From positions 213,723 through 267,711 of the forward strand of contig WELB01000100.1 of NCBI GenBank assembly GCA_009602725.1: a DNA stretch of 53,989 nucleotides. The letters are read 5' to 3'. Below the pieces are notes generated by a model. That model made no database searches. It worked only from the letters and a program-made list of their open reading frames with translations, and had not been told where the DNA came from. Shown here piece by piece: positions 1 through 11,354 of this stretch (positions are counted from its first letter, which is position 1; each line of letters begins with the position of its first letter). A program made the position numbers and the translations under genes. The DNA comes from Spirogloea muscicola (taxonomy: Eukaryota > Streptophyta > Zygnematophyceae > Spirogloeales > Spirogloeaceae).

Positions 1-395
1 CCGGCACGCCCCCGGCACGCGCCGCCACGGGGCGCCCCGGGGTCCGCCACGAGCCGGGGCACGCTGGCCAGGCAGCGCCGAGTGCCGTCCGATCAGTATC
101 CGACGGCGGGCGCGGCGGGCCGGGCCCCGCTGAGACCGAGGCACCTGAGCCGCCAGATGTCGATCCGACGGTTCGTCAAGGTTGCGGCCCGGCGGAGTGA
201 TAACCCCCCCCGAGCTCCTACTGCGCCGCCAATCGCCTCCCCCCCTAGGCGCTCAGGAGGGATACGGACCCTTTCGGAGTTTTAGCCTTAGCTTGCGGTT
301 AGCGCCTTCGATTACAGGTGCAGGGGCTTGAAGTACAGCCCTGCGCACGGGGCAAATGAGTCATGTTGTTGGATCCCCCAAGTACTACTAATAGA
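1..395. other. GC-rich left edge, no gene recognised
   Basis: No open frame here resembles a known protein. Bases 82-106 carry an imperfect inverted motif (TGCCGTCC ... CGACGGC) that resembles the perfect palindrome at 39,032-39,049. Both lie beside LINE tails, so this may be an old repeat unit. A short C-rich run occurs at about 204-246. Confidence 0.3.
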
Positions 396-985
396 AGAAG
401 GGCTCGCCCATTGAGGATGAGGGCTGGAAAAAGAGAGAAGGGCTCGCCCATTGAGGATAGGGGCTGGAAATAGCCAGCCAAGAAAAGAATGAACAAAGGA
501 CGAGAAGGGGCCAGGGGAAGTACGAAGAACAACAAGCACAGAAAAGAAACGAAGCAGCTACGAAGCACTCAGTAACCCCTGCTAAGCAGCCTCAGGTCAG
601 AGAGACTGGGTTCCTGGAAGCGGGTCCCCTGGCCAGAGCCAGAGGCAGCAGCGAGGGCTCTGCCTGCACGCAGGTGCAGCGCGCGGGCCATAGACCTCTG
701 CAGCGAGACGGCCAAGCGCATGCGGTATACCTGCGCTAGCGACCCTGCTGCATGGGAGTCCACCGTTTCCCCATCGAAGCGGCGGGCAATGGCGTGACGA
801 GAGAGCTGGTTGAGCAGCTCGAGCCACCGAGCGCCTCAGCGCCGCGCCCCGTGCGTATCGATGGCGAGCGGGAAGAACTCGTCGTCCCGCGGGTGATCGG
901 GTGATTGGATGTGAGCGGTCATAGGAGTCGGTGGTCACCACGTCCAGGAGAAGACGTGGCCCGCCTGCTGGTGGGGTGGCCACAA
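396..985 (-). mobile_element. 5'-truncated LINE copy (3' UTR plus C-terminal ORF remnant)
   Basis: On the minus strand, 985-569 encodes a decayed copy of the LINE C-terminal domain seen most completely at 52,745-53,790. It has the nuclease-like stretch (LVATPPAGGPR, LLLDVVTTD) and the end (SLSDLRLLSRGY, stop), but the frame is broken between them. The 3' UTR at 396-568 has a partial tandem duplication of about 38 bp (396-433 and 434-472). It also has the family hairpin GGGGCTGG-AAATA-GCCAGCC near 462-480. The 5' edge abuts the tail of the next copy, so the two lie head to tail. Class by homology within the window: confident. LINE clade: inferred. Confidence 0.7.
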
Positions 986-994
986 GGTCCGTTG

Positions 995-1273
995 AGGATG
1001 AGGGCTGGAAAAAGAGAGAAGGGCTCGCCCATTGAGGATAGGGGCTGGAAAAAGCCAGCCCAGAAAAGAATAGCAAAGGACGAGAAGGGGCCAGGGGAAG
1101 AACTAAGAAGAACAAGTACAAACAGAAACTAAGCAGCTACGAAAAGAAGAGCAAGCGCGGCCAGATTACTACGGCTACGAAGCACTCAGCAACCCCCGCT
1201 AAGCAGCCTCAGGTCAGAGAGACTGGGTTCCTGGAGGCGGGTCCCCTGGCCAGAGCCAGAGGCAGCAGCGTAC
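995..1273 (-). mobile_element. LINE 3' tail, severely 5'-truncated
   Basis: This is nearly the same UTR sequence as the preceding copy, including the hairpin (GGGGCTGGAAAAAGCCAGCC near 1,041-1,061) and the conserved CAAGCGCGGCCAGATTA at about 1,152. Only the last 25 or so codons of the ORF remain, ending abruptly at about 1,273. It is in the same orientation as the copy at 396-985 and directly next to it. Confidence 0.7.
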
Positions 1274-1275
1274 TA

Positions 1276-1830
1276 CTATAGGGCCTTCGTTCTCAAGCAT
1301 TTGGGCCTTTCTTATGGGCTGGCCTTTCACAGCCATTACCTTAGATTGGAATTGCTTCCTCTCTCTTTCGTACCCCTGGCCGTGCACGTGCACGGGACTT
1401 TCGGGTCTCAGTGGCTCGACCTGCTGGCCAGGCTTGCGAGGTGCGCTATGTCCCGCAGGCGCGGTGAGCCGGTGATTTCAACGCCGCTGGCTCGTGGGCT
1501 CGGGTATATCGTATGCGATTGTCTCTCCCTTCAGCGGTCCTTGGCCAACGCCTTGCATCTGCGTGCTGGCCGGGCTCTCGCTGCGGCCTCCAGCTTTCGT
1601 CAGGGGGATAGATTTCCGGCAGCTAGTCTGACGGATTTGAGGCTCCTCACTCGTAACTACTGAGTGGTCCATCCTCCCCCGTTCTGACATAGCATCTTCA
1701 GGCCCCTTCGTGGCTGCTGAGCGCTTTTTAGGCCCCTCCATCATTTGGCCCCTTCAAACCTTCGTCAATTCTTTTTCGGGTTGGCTTTTCACAGCCCTCG
1801 CCCACCTTGGGAGTGCCACTTCTTTTTCTT
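1276..1830 (+). mobile_element. LINE fragment: C-terminal ORF and 3' UTR
   Basis: A minimal tail (hairpin GGGCTGGCCTTTCACAGCC at 1,316-1,334) is followed by an open C-terminal segment of the LINE ORF to the stop at 1,661-1,663. Conserved blocks are VPLAVHVHGTFGSQWLDLL, LQRSLANALHLRAGRALAAA and LTDLRLLTRNY. The 3' UTR has a second hairpin at 1,778-1,796. The copy points opposite to its left neighbours and is 5'-truncated in the same protein region. Confidence 0.7.
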
Positions 1831-2039
1831 ATAGTCTTTGAGGTCGTGTTCACTCAATGGGGACTGCTTTCCTCCACACAACTGTGGAAGCGACTACTTG
1901 CCTTACTGTGGTATTGCTGTTCCTTAATTCTCATCGAGCAGGCACCTCTGGTGGTCTTCACCGTTTCCATCTCCTGATTTCTTGGTCACACTTTTGTGGG
2001 CTGGCGTGCTGTGTCCCTCCGCCAAGAAGATGTGGGTCC

Positions 2040-2780
2040 CCCAACGGGGCCAATGGCTATGAGAAGCCAGCCCGAAAAGAATTGACAAAGGTTCGAAGGG
2101 GCCAAGTGACAGAGGTGCCTAAGGAGCTATGTCAGAACGGGTGTAGGATGGACCACTCAGTAGCTACGAGTGAATAGCCTCAAGTCCGTCAGACTAGCTG
2201 CCGGGAAACTATTCCCCTGACGAAAGCCAGAGGCTGCAGCGAGAGCACGGCCAGCACGCAGATGCAAGGCGTGGGCCACGGATCGCTGGAGGGAGACTGA
2301 CAGACGCATGCCATAGACCTGGGCCCACGAGCCAGCGGCGTTGAAGTCAGCCGGCTCACCTCGCCTGCGGGCCACAGCGCGCCGCGCAAGCCTGGCTAGC
2401 AGGTCGAGCCACTGGGACCCGAGAGCCCCGTGCACATCCACGGCCAGGGGTACGAAGTCGTCCCCAGCCGGGTGGTCTGCATACTTTGCCACCTCGCAGC
2501 GAGCGGCGTTCGCCGCTGCATGGCCAGCCCTCGAGGCAGAAAGCCCCGGATTGGCGCGATCCACCACATCGCCGATGTGGTGACCACATCGGCGATGGCG
2601 ATAGGCATCATGCGATGGACGTATTCTGCAGAGAGACAGTGTACCCGCCTCCTGGAAAACTCCGAAAATGGCGTCTCTGAGGAGGTCGTGTGCAGCGGTG
2701 CATTCACCTCCAGTGGCGCAGCGGAGGACATGCGCCGCCAGCTCCGCCGGGTCCGCCAAGGGCAGCAGAGCGAGCAGCCC
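2040..2780 (-). mobile_element. LINE fragment with zinc-finger and nuclease-like region
   Basis: The minus strand reads DPAELAAHVLRCATGGE, then DLLRDAIFGVFQEAG, then GDVVDRANPGLS, then KYADHPAGDDFVPLAVDVHG, ending LTDLRLFTRSY with the stop at 2,157. It matches the C-terminal half of the 53-kb copy but lacks the middle RRADLVAI stretch. That region is replaced by a short imperfect repeat (ACATCGCCGATGTGGTGACC around 2,566-2,600). The tail with hairpin (GGCTATGAGAAGCCAGCCC) is at 2,050-2,075. Confidence 0.7.
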
Positions 2781-3130
2781 GGCTAAAGGCCGTCGGGTTG
2801 CTTGCTCAAGTCTACAGGATGCGCCTTTTCATCTCCCTGCAGCGGTCCTTAGCACCGTCCACTTGCCCGCAGGTCGCGCTGTGGCTGCTGCCTCCAGTCC
2901 CCATCATAGGTCCGCCCTATACTTATTCTGATCTGCACTTGCTGAACGAGAGGTTGTTGAGCGCCAACTTGCAGAAGTCATGAAGAATATTATCCTGCTT
3001 TTGCCCCTTTCGGCCCCTTTTAAAGCTTGTACGTTTCTGGGGCTGGCCTCTCACAGCCATTGCCTCAGTTGGAGGAGCTGTGTTTTCCCCGGCTCTCGCC
3101 CCTGTGGAAGAGCTGCTTGCTTATCATCTC
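2781..3130 (+). mobile_element. LINE fragment, plus-strand 3' end
   Basis: The segment reads LLAQVYRMRLFISLQRSLA and then a diverged end (TYSDLHLLNERLLSA) to the stop at 2,981-2,983. It is followed by the family hairpin GGGGCTGGCCTCTCACAGCC at 3,039-3,058 and the trailing CCCCTGTGGAAGAGCTG. The end resembles the one at 39,120-39,190 (SDSDLHLLTNF), so two subfamilies of ORF end are present. Confidence 0.6.
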
Positions 3131-3142
3131 CCTCTAATCATA

Positions 3143-3510
3143 TATGTCTTCGGTCCCCTCGGCATGGACGTCAACGGTGCTTTAAGGACTCGGAGGCTTA
3201 ATGACGTGCACCAGCTTGCTTTTTCACACCGTCACCAAGGGTAGCAGGGCCGATTGAGGCGCCGCAAGCTCTCGGCACATGCCTTTGCATAATCGTGCTG
3301 GTCGTGCCCTGGCTGTCGCCTCTGGCTCTAGGCGGGGCGCCTCCAATACTGCTGCTCCTCCCTCCGACTTGTGGCTGCTGACTAGGGTATGCTGAGCAGG
3401 CACTTCGTCATTTCTACGATCCGTCTCCGTCTCGTCTGGACCTTGTCCAAATATATGTGGGCTGGTCTTTCACAGCCCTCGCCCCCTGTGGAAGAGCTGC
3501 TTCTTGTTTT
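3143..3510 (+). mobile_element. Decayed LINE fragment with 3' tail
   Basis: GPLGMDVNGALRTRRLNDVH matches the conserved ALAMDVHGAFGSRWLDMIQR block of the 53-kb copy, but the frame is then lost. The 3' hairpin GGGCTGGTCTTTCACAGCCC lies at 3,459-3,478 and is followed by CCTGTGGAAGAGCTGCTTC. This is probably the oldest of the copies in the nest. Confidence 0.55.
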
Positions 3511-4203
3511 GAGGTAATTTGCCGAGTCTCCAGATACGCTCGGACACCAGATTGCCTGTCAATACACCAGCAGTAAATCCTTCTGGCTGGGCCATGACCC
3601 CCAACAAGCGATTCTGCACAGATTGCCTCTGGTTAGAAAGTACAGGGTTTGTAAATCTAGCAAGGTTGCACGATGTGCAGATGGCCTTTAGCACCAAACC
3701 AGATGCACCTAGCAAGCCAAAGAACACCTTGCCCTTGCTATCTTGCTAATTCGCTAATTTGCAGATCACTTTCTTGAGGAGCTACTGCTTAGTACTAAGT
3801 CAGCTTAGGAACCCTTCCCTGACTATTTTCTCTCATGATGTTAATAATTTACGGGAAGGATATCATGCAGACCATGCAAAGCAGTACTCGATTGTCGCTG
3901 ATTGACGCTCCATCTAAGTGCAGGAGTAAGCATGGTGCTGCATTACTCACTATGATTCTAGTTCTAGTTTCCCTAGTAGACAGCATTGCTATCCTTGTGT
4001 GAAGAACCTTGTAGATTGGGTGGGTAGCTTTTGCGTGTACTCTTTGAACGCACCAATCAGGTCAGATCACCCCAATGATTGTCTACTAGCTGATCCTGCG
4101 TCAATGCTGCTTTCAATATACCATGGCAAGTCTATCCAATCTAAGAAAATGTATGTAGCACATCTTAGATGTTGCGAGGGATTCTAGCAATTGCCTTAAC
4201 TTC
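3511..4203. other. Spacer between LINE copies, no gene recognised
   Basis: This sequence is less GC-rich than the LINE copies on either side. Both strands are open for about 75-85 codons near 3,470-3,749, but neither product resembles a family I know and splice context is absent. It may be original chromosomal DNA into which the LINE tails inserted. Confidence 0.3.
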
Positions 4204-4310
4204 TGTCTACTACGTTTCTTTGCGCCTTCCGGCCCCTTTGTGCCTTCCGGCAAACTTTGTTTGTTCTTCTTGGGCTGGCCTCTCCTTTCTTCCCTTACAG
4301 CTTTGAAAGT
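4204..4310 (+). mobile_element. LINE 3' tail
   Basis: Short remnant with CTTCCGGCCCC repeated twice and then GGGCTGGCCTCTCCTT. The second arm of the usual hairpin is displaced (TTACAGC). It directly faces a minus-strand copy, making an inverted pair. Confidence 0.45.
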
Positions 4311-4319
4311 ATGGCAAAG

Positions 4320-4850
4320 TCATTCAGAGGGGGCGAGGTTTGCGGAAAGCCAGCCCGAAGACGGTGGACAAGGATCGAATGGCCTGGGAGCGCTAAATTA
4401 CACAATCAAGCAAGTACCGCAAAGGATGGGAACTGTCTAACTCCTAGTAAGCAGCCGCAATTTGGAAAGTCTAGTTGCAAGAAAGTGGTCTCCTTGACGA
4501 TAGCCAGAGGCGGCAGCTAGAGCACGGCCAGCTCGCAAATGCAAGGCGTGGGCCAAACACCGCTGGAGAACGGAAAGGCGCATATGGAAAGCCGCTAGCG
4601 AGCCAGCGGCGTTGAAGTGAGCCTTCTCGCCCCGCCGGCGGGACACAGCGTGGCGTGCAAGCCAGGTCAATAGGTCCAACCACTGGTACCCAAAAGCCTC
4701 GGCCACATTTATGGCCAGTGGAGCGGTTCGTCCCTTTCTGGATGGTCCGCATACTTGGCCGCCTTGCCAAGAGCGGCCCTTGCTGCTGCATGCCTAGCCT
4801 TTGGAGCTGATTGGAGCGGTCCACCACATCTGTGGTGACCACATCAGCGA
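4320..4850 (-). mobile_element. LINE fragment, minus strand
   Basis: From 4,706 down to 4,437 the minus strand encodes GYQWLDLLTWLARHAVSRRR, FNAAGSLAAFHMRLSV, LAHALHLRAGRALAAASGYR and LSKLRLLTRS. This is the same C-terminal block as the other copies. Upstream, to about 4,842, the homology continues out of frame. The tail with GCGGAAAGCCAGCCCGAAG is at about 4,340. It is a pseudogene-grade copy. Confidence 0.6.
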
Positions 4851-4859
4851 GCTTTGATC

Positions 4860-5560
4860 TCCTTCACATGCTCTGCATTTTCACAGCCCTCTATCCCTTC
4901 GGAAGAGCTCACTACTGTTTCTTGCAGTCGTCGCACTTACTTGGAAGAGCAACAAAATAGTAGGGACCTTGTCCAATTCCTTCCTCCTTCCTTTCGGACC
5001 TTGTCCACTTCTTTCTGGCCTCTCTACAGTCATCCCCTCATTTTCTAAAGCTGGTGTATCAATCCTCATAGCCCCCCCCTCCTCAGACGCTACATTCCTT
5101 TTTGCTTAGGCTCGCGGCGGCGCCCTCGTAGCGCGGGCGCCCCCGCCCATGGCGCAGCTCGGCAGCCCCTGGCCTGCAGCCGCAAGGCCGCGCGGGCGCG
5201 ATTGAGCATGAGAAGTGCGCGCCCATAGAGCAGATCGCAGAGCCCATGGGGCTCTGCGAGCGCATGGGCTCACGCCCACGATCAGCAAGCGCGGCCAGAC
5301 TAACTGGTGGCTGGGAGAGGCCAGCCCAAAAGAATGGACAAGGTCTGAAGACGCCCACAGCGTCGGCCGGGTCCGCGGCGACGGGGCCGGATGACGAGTG
5401 CGAGCGCGGCCGGCCGATAGAAAGATGATAAGAAAGATACGATGGAGGGCAGGGCCGTTCGCGCGCTCGCTAGCGACATGGTGGGCGAGGCGAGGACACC
5501 GCAAAGGCCCCACCATCTCTGACGCTTGCAAATGAGGAGACGAGTCTGTTGGCTTCTAAG
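4860..5560. mobile_element. GC-rich LINE-derived block with conserved minus-strand tail
   Basis: Bases 5,283-5,345 carry a conserved tail of about 62 bp (GCGCGGCCAG...TTAACTGG-like, then GGCTGGGAGAGGCCAGCCC, then AAGAATGGACAAGGTCT). It recurs at 39,645-39,702 and 52,517-52,583. GTGCGCGCCCATAGAG at 5,215 also recurs at 52,607. Part of a plus-strand tail (TTTTCACAGCCCTC) lies near 4,877. A 10-bp stem with a 3-base loop is at 5,236-5,258. No ORF domain was recognised. Confidence 0.5.
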
Positions 5561-6393
5561 CTTAGCGTGTCAGATATGTATTTGCTCACTCTTAGGTACT
5601 AGAGGCCCCTTAGCCAGCTTATTGCCCGGTTACCAGGACTGTTGTATGGCTCGGATTGGCCTCCTTTTCACTCTCAAGCACACCACGCACCTTTCTCTAT
5701 TATGTTAGAGGGTGATCCTGTGGATCCTGCGCTCCGCATTGCGACCTGCGCCGCCACGAGGCTCACGAACTCTCGACGACTTGCTCTAGGTTGGAGCTAT
5801 CGCGGCTGTTGCTGGCAATGCCGGTGGGAACAAACAGCACGAATTTTGAAGCCAACCGGTGCAGCTTGTGACACTGAGGTGTTAGACAACGTGGCACTCT
5901 GCTGATGCAGGGTAACATGCGTAGCAGCACTAGGCAACCTAGGCAAAGGTCGCCAGATGGAGGTCGCAGCACTCAGTAAGGGGCACATTGCAGGGGGACC
6001 AGCAACACAAGGGAGACGAGCTTGCCTGTGCACCATTGCCATGGTTGGCACAGCCAAGCCCAAGAGCAGCAGGAACTTGTAGTAGCCACTCAAGGTTGAC
6101 AGAGGACGACTGAGCTAGCTGGATTTGACTGCTCCGACAAGCAATACACATCCATGCAGAGATACAGGAGATCTGGAACCCTCATCCTACAGAACTAGAA
6201 GTATGCTAGCTGAACATGTCCACTTGCAATGTCCACACCCACAACAGCACACACAATACCCCACAGTCAGCAAGAAAAGAATATGCGCTCGCCAGTGAAG
6301 CAGCGCCTCCACAAGAACCAGGCCGGAATGAATGAGCTGCACGAAGAAATAGCAAGCGAGCCCAGATATGGGCGAGCATGGCGCCTTCCTTTG
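5561..6393. other. Intergenic, 3' side of DNAJC2
   Basis: Lies between the LINE nest and the stop codon of the DNAJC2 gene. Open frames of 60-98 codons occur on both strands but have no recognisable domain. The part nearest 6,390 should contain the DNAJC2 3' UTR. Confidence 0.3.
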
Positions 6394-9300
6394 TCAATCG
6401 ACACCATTCTCGCCCTTTTTATTCCTGAACGAATCTCGCAGTGCTACAAATCGCTTGTAGCACTGGTTCTTATTCTTCCCAGGAACAGCCGCAGCTATTC
6501 GCTCCCATCTAGCAGTCGTATCCTTGGGGAAGGCCTGGCAGCAAGACCATTTTTCATTAGCATACCGCCCAAAGCCAGCAAGCTGTGCTGCAGCAGACCT
6601 GCAGCATCAGCAGTAAATGTGAGCGATGTACCTTAAGAGCCTTGACAAGCGCCACCTCCTGCCCTTCAGACCAAGCTTCCGAGTCAACTGGGCTCCCATT
6701 GGCCATGCATTTGGCCACGGTCACCTCATTCAAGCCATTTTCAGGCTCTGCACCATCTTTCCCAACTTTGTGGTCTTCACCGGTTGTCCCATTGGCAGTA
6801 ACTGCTGTGCTAGCTTGGACGTCCTCGTCACGCGAACTCAGAGGCGAGCTGATGGTGGCAGGCGGTTTCCGTTTCTGGACAAAGGTTTCAAAAGCCTTGC
6901 TGTCATCCGGTTTCTGGACGTGCCCCAAGCAACAAAGAGTCAATCTCAGAACCATCATACACTGTATGCACACTGTCACTCAAAGAACGCTAAGAAAGAC
7001 CAAGAAATGGTAAATTGTTGCCAAGGGCAACAAGTTGTGGGCAGTGTTCACTGTTAGAATGGACAAGACAAGGGGCTCCAAAAATAAAGCAGGAGTCTAG
7101 TAATTATTTTGTATACATGCTTGATAGTATGCACGCCAAGCCTAAGTGCTATCCCCAATCTACGCTGCCAGGAATAACCATGCAGTCAGGGCTTGTCAAT
7201 GCAACGAGGTGAGACCCCAAGCTTCTCTATAAGATGCCAGAGGACCCCTATGCAACAAACACATTCACGAGGAGCCAAGGTCGTTAGAGGGCTCCCTGGA
7301 AGGACGCTATGGAACTTACCTGCAGGAGGACTGTCTTGATTGCTCTCAAGATTTCATCCACAGAGCGATTGGTTCCAAGGTAGGTACCAATCACCTCCCA
7401 TCGCTGCACCACCTCATGAAAGTAACAAGCATGCAGTCAGGCCTACTTCGCAGGTTACCAATTTCAATGATGCTGAATGCAAGGTTGCTGTGTGCAGCAA
7501 GCTAAGGCACCTGCGTCTCCAATTAATGGCCTCAGCATAAACCCAGCAATCATGGTTATCAACTGTGGAGCGCTGCTCAGCAGGAACCAAATACTGCAAC
7601 CCAAGCGCTAACAACCTCAACCAACAAAGGAGACCGGAAGCAGACCTGAGAGGTTCCCTTTGGATACTTGAGCAGCGCCTTGCGAAGCAGCTCCACTTCG
7701 TCCTTTCCCCACGGTCTCTCCTTCTTACACTCCTTCTCAAAAACGTTGCTCTTGCCACTCCCACCCTCACCGACTGCAGCCCCGTTGCCATTGCTCGCCG
7801 GCTGCGCAGCCTCTGCAGGAGCTGGAGTCCCGGCCTCTTTGCGGCTGCCATCTGTCGGATTGGCGGCCTCCTCCTGAGGAAGGAAATCATCCCAGTTCCC
7901 CACCTTCAGGCACGCAAGGGCGGCCTGCAAGGCCGCTGCTTGCTGGTCTTGTTCCTCGGCCTTCTCCACAGTCTCGCATATCCAGCGAAGCTGCGTGAGG
8001 TCGCAACCCTGCACAGGCCATCCATGGCGCTTAGTCAGAGAGGCAACCCCACGACCGGCCTTCGATGTGTCTCAGAGGCTCACATCATACTTGGTCAGGC
8101 CATTATGCTCAAGCTGCTCAGTCTTCACTGCTACTTGTAAGTTGCATTTCCCAATGCAGATACAGCTACAGTATCTCTATTTGAGGCAAAATGCTGTGCT
8201 TGCCTAGTAAGTCATCGTCACTAGAATGCCGGACATGGTGGTCATTGGCTACACATGCTCTGCTACAAATACATTCCTCTGCTCTTTGCCATCTCAAATG
8301 CCATCTGCTATTTGCCACCAGTGCTTGCAAGGACCCAAAGGCTCTGCCTTACCATGCAGATTGACTCCACGTCGTCATCAGGGACTCCATGATTCCGCTT
8401 GGCAAGATCTGCAGCTATACAGTCTGCCGCCGCTAATCTCAACCTGCTCGCATAGCACCACAAGCAAGCCCTCAGGGGTGTGGGGAATTTCAACCAATCA
8501 ACAATACATTCTGACCTTTTATACCACCTTAACTGCTTGTACTAGGTTTTGCACTTGTGTTCAATGTGCGCATGATGCCTAGGTCACACAAACCCATCAA
8601 TGCAAAATCAGATATCTCCATTTCTATCAAAAGTACATTAATGGATTGTGCACACAACACCTCCTGTGTGTGCACATGATGCTTAGGTCCTACAACACCA
8701 ACAATGCTTACCTTGAGCGCTCCTTCCGTATCAGCTTCTTCTCTTTCTCCCTCACTTTTTTCTGACACAGAGGAATCCAAAGTTCACAAGTGAGAACCTC
8801 CAGAAGTGCAAGAGGAAAAGCATCCCTCAATTGCAATACATTGCAACTTTCAAGCAAATCTGGCGCAAGCTCTGTCATGGACGTACTGAAGTGTTGCTCA
8901 GTACAGCCAAGCAAGATTGCTGACATCTTATGCAGGCAAAGAAGTCGAAGCAAGCGCACCTGCTCAGCAGCCTCGAGAGCAGCTCGCTTGTCTTCCTCCC
9001 GCTTCCGCTCCTTCTCCTCCTCTACTGCTCTTAGAGCAGCCTCCTCCTGCTCCTTCTTCGCCTGTTGCTTTGCATGCTTCCTTGCCTGCTTCTCAGCCTT
9101 CTCATCGTCTTTCCGTTTCTGTATTCGAGGGTCCTTTCTGTCCAGAACACAGCCAACTACAGGAATCAGCGACGTAGTGTGCCAATGCCCAGATCAATCA
9201 TGCACCTGCTGCTCTAAAACCCTAAAAAAGTGCGAATGCAGTCAATCTGTTTAACATAATCTCCAAGTCAAGTATGTGACAAGATCAATGACACCAACCT

Positions 9301-10748
9301 TGCTGCAGCAGCTTCTGTTCAGGTAGATACTAAAAATTGCTCTATGCAACACACAGCTGGTGTCTCTTTGTATAACAATACCTGTAAGCATTCTCCACAA
9401 GTGTCCTGAGCCGGGCATACTCTTCCTTCTTGGCCTTCTCTCTAAGCTTTGAGTTCTGCCTCTCCATCCACCTCTTGTGTTCGCGGCTCTCAGCAGACTC
9501 CAAGTCGTACTCATCATCATCTGGGAATTCTCTCCAGGACTGCAATCAAGAGCTCACAGTGAGCAGCCTGTCACCTATAGCAACGCTCGCCCTGCAATGG
9601 TTGCCGTGACAACTATCTTCGACACAATGATCACAAAGCAGGGTCTAGAGAACCAGATGACCTTCAGCATGCTCACGACATTACCTGTTTGCCGACACAA
9701 ACTACATACTCTTCCCAACTTCACAACTCTCTGCAATGAATCCTAGCAGGAATAAGCTGTCCGGCGGCCCTGCAAGTTGAACGAGACTCAGTACCTTAAA
9801 GGTCCACCAAAAGTCGTAAAATCGATCCACCTCTGCAATAGATGTATCGATGTCCCCCAAGAGGCAGACAGGCTGTACTGTTGACCACCTGCCGTTCCGC
9901 TGGAAAACTGGCCCAAAGACCTGCGCCCGAGTAGGTGCAGCTTTGCCTTATGCAAGAATATCTATGAAAGAGATGCTTGCAACAGATCAACAAAAAAGCA
10001 GCAAGGTATTGTTGAATCCCTGCTTGTGCCGCGCTGTTGCACGCAAAGGCCAGAAGCTCCACACTTATTAACTTGCAACAGCAAGCGAAATCATGCACAC
10101 CTTGAAAAAGTCGTCCAATGAGCACTCTGAAGGCACTTCATCATCAAACTCGTCAGTGGAATCAAACACGCGCCTCTTCGCAGGATCCATGAGGATCTCA
10201 TAGCCCTCCTGGATGCTTTTGAAGTGAGCATCAATCTCCTCCCGCTTCTCTGCCTTGGCCTCCTCAGTGTCGTGCTCCAACAGAGTTGCTGCCTGCTTGT
10301 CTGGGTGGTGCTTTAGGGCAGCCTCTCTGCAGATCCAGGACCTTCCATGTATGAGCAACATGCAGATGATGACAGAAGCCAGGAATGCTCTGAGGAATTG
10401 CATCTTGAGACAAGCAAGTAGCCTCCACAACAATGAGATGCATCACAATATGTAGAAAGGTCTTATGGGAATAGGTTATGGCAATTTGCACCTGTACGCC
10501 TTCCTGATCTGGTCCTCTGTGGCCAGGTACCGGAGGTGCGCAAGCCCAAGCAGCGCATAGTAGTCCGACTCCCCCCCATGCTTGCCCTTCTTCCGCGACT
10601 TGCTGCTCTTGCTATCCCACGCTGATGCCGGCGACGAGCTGCTCCTAGCAGGCACCCCAAGCGCACGCCGACAGGCACGAATGAGCTGCTGCTGCATGAG
10701 CACACAGCTGACGCGACAGTGTCGACACAAAGCGCTGCTGCCTGACAA
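6394..10748 (-). CDS. DNAJC2: Zuotin-related DnaJ/SANT protein (DNAJC2/ZRF1/GlsA type)
   Basis: Eleven exons join in phase: 10748-10492, 10326-10101, 9920-9795, 9539-9382, 9137-8960, 8761-8712, 8443-8353, 8008-7646, 7403-7320, 6913-6632, 6534-6394, giving 651 aa (human homologue about 621). The J domain starts near residue 60 (YYALLGL) with its HPD motif in KHHPDKQ. It is followed by the zuotin homology region (VFGPVFQRNGRWS, FYDFWWTFK, SWREFPDDDEYD, RWMERQNSKLREKAKKEE) and a charged helix. Two SANT/Myb domains follow, WGKDEVELLRKALLKYPKGT/RWEVIGTYLG and WSEGQEVALVKALK/RWERIAAAVPGKNKNQCYKR. Known role: ribosome-associated J-protein partner of Hsp70 in nascent-chain folding. Plant and animal forms with SANT domains also bind chromatin at ubiquitinated H2A. 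The start is the first ATG before the J domain. It diverges from the LIM gene. Confidence 0.95.
9217..9225 (+). promoter_or_regulatory. telo-box-like motif in a DNAJC2 intron
   Basis: An exact AAACCCTAA lies in the intron between exons 4 and 5. In plants this motif near 5' regions binds TRB-type Myb proteins; a function this deep in a gene is only a guess. Confidence 0.25.
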
Positions 10749-11354
10749 AGAGGGCGCCGCCTGTAGGACTGCCTGGATGCAAGGATTTTGCAGGACAGCT
10801 CAGCAGAAGCTGAGCAGCAATGCTATTGCTCTTGATTGGACTGACGCCCTAAAGGCCTTGCCAAGCTGAGCGGGACACCCGCCAGCGTCTGCAGTTAGGA
10901 AAGTGCAGCCATGAGCGGAGCTCGCCGCTTCTCTGATCCACCATCCCTTGATGCTAGCTCACTGCTCTACTACTCGAGCCTCAAGTGAGGAGGCCGAGAA
11001 GCACCCATGGCTTTCTAGCTGCATCAAAGCTGCAGCTGCCTGGCCAACAAGCTCGAGGCTTCTAGAACAAGCCGAAGGGGCGAGCTCAATGCTGCTGCCG
11101 GGGGCTCACTGCCGCTGCGCTGTGACATGCAGCAGGGGCTCGACACAGGGCAGACGCCAACTCATCCTGCTTAGGCACCTCCAAGGAGCTGCCTGAGCTG
11201 AGCCGCCAGAGCCTGCCTAAGCAAGTCATTGACATGGCAGCTGCAGGGACTCAACTGGGATCGGAACGTCAGCTGAGACAGACCAGTCGCTTGCCAATGG
11301 GATGGGATCCCATGGTGCAGCGGCAGAACGTCGCCGGCTACGCCTTGATCAGCG
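10749..11354. promoter_or_regulatory. Upstream region of DNAJC2 and of the LIM gene
   Basis: Likely holds the DNAJC2 promoter. On the plus strand an ATG at 10,911 opens 24 codons (MSGARRFSDPPS...) ending at a possible donor GTGAGG. It has no cysteines and does not look like the missing first LIM exon. No TATA box is obvious. The stretch may hide a short first exon that I cannot confirm. Confidence 0.3.

Noticed and set aside
396-5560. Assignment of the LINE nest to Zepp (L1 clade)
   Set aside because: Zepp is L1-like; the C-terminal finger and restriction-like nuclease seen at 53 kb fit an early-branching clade instead. No reverse transcriptase is present to decide.
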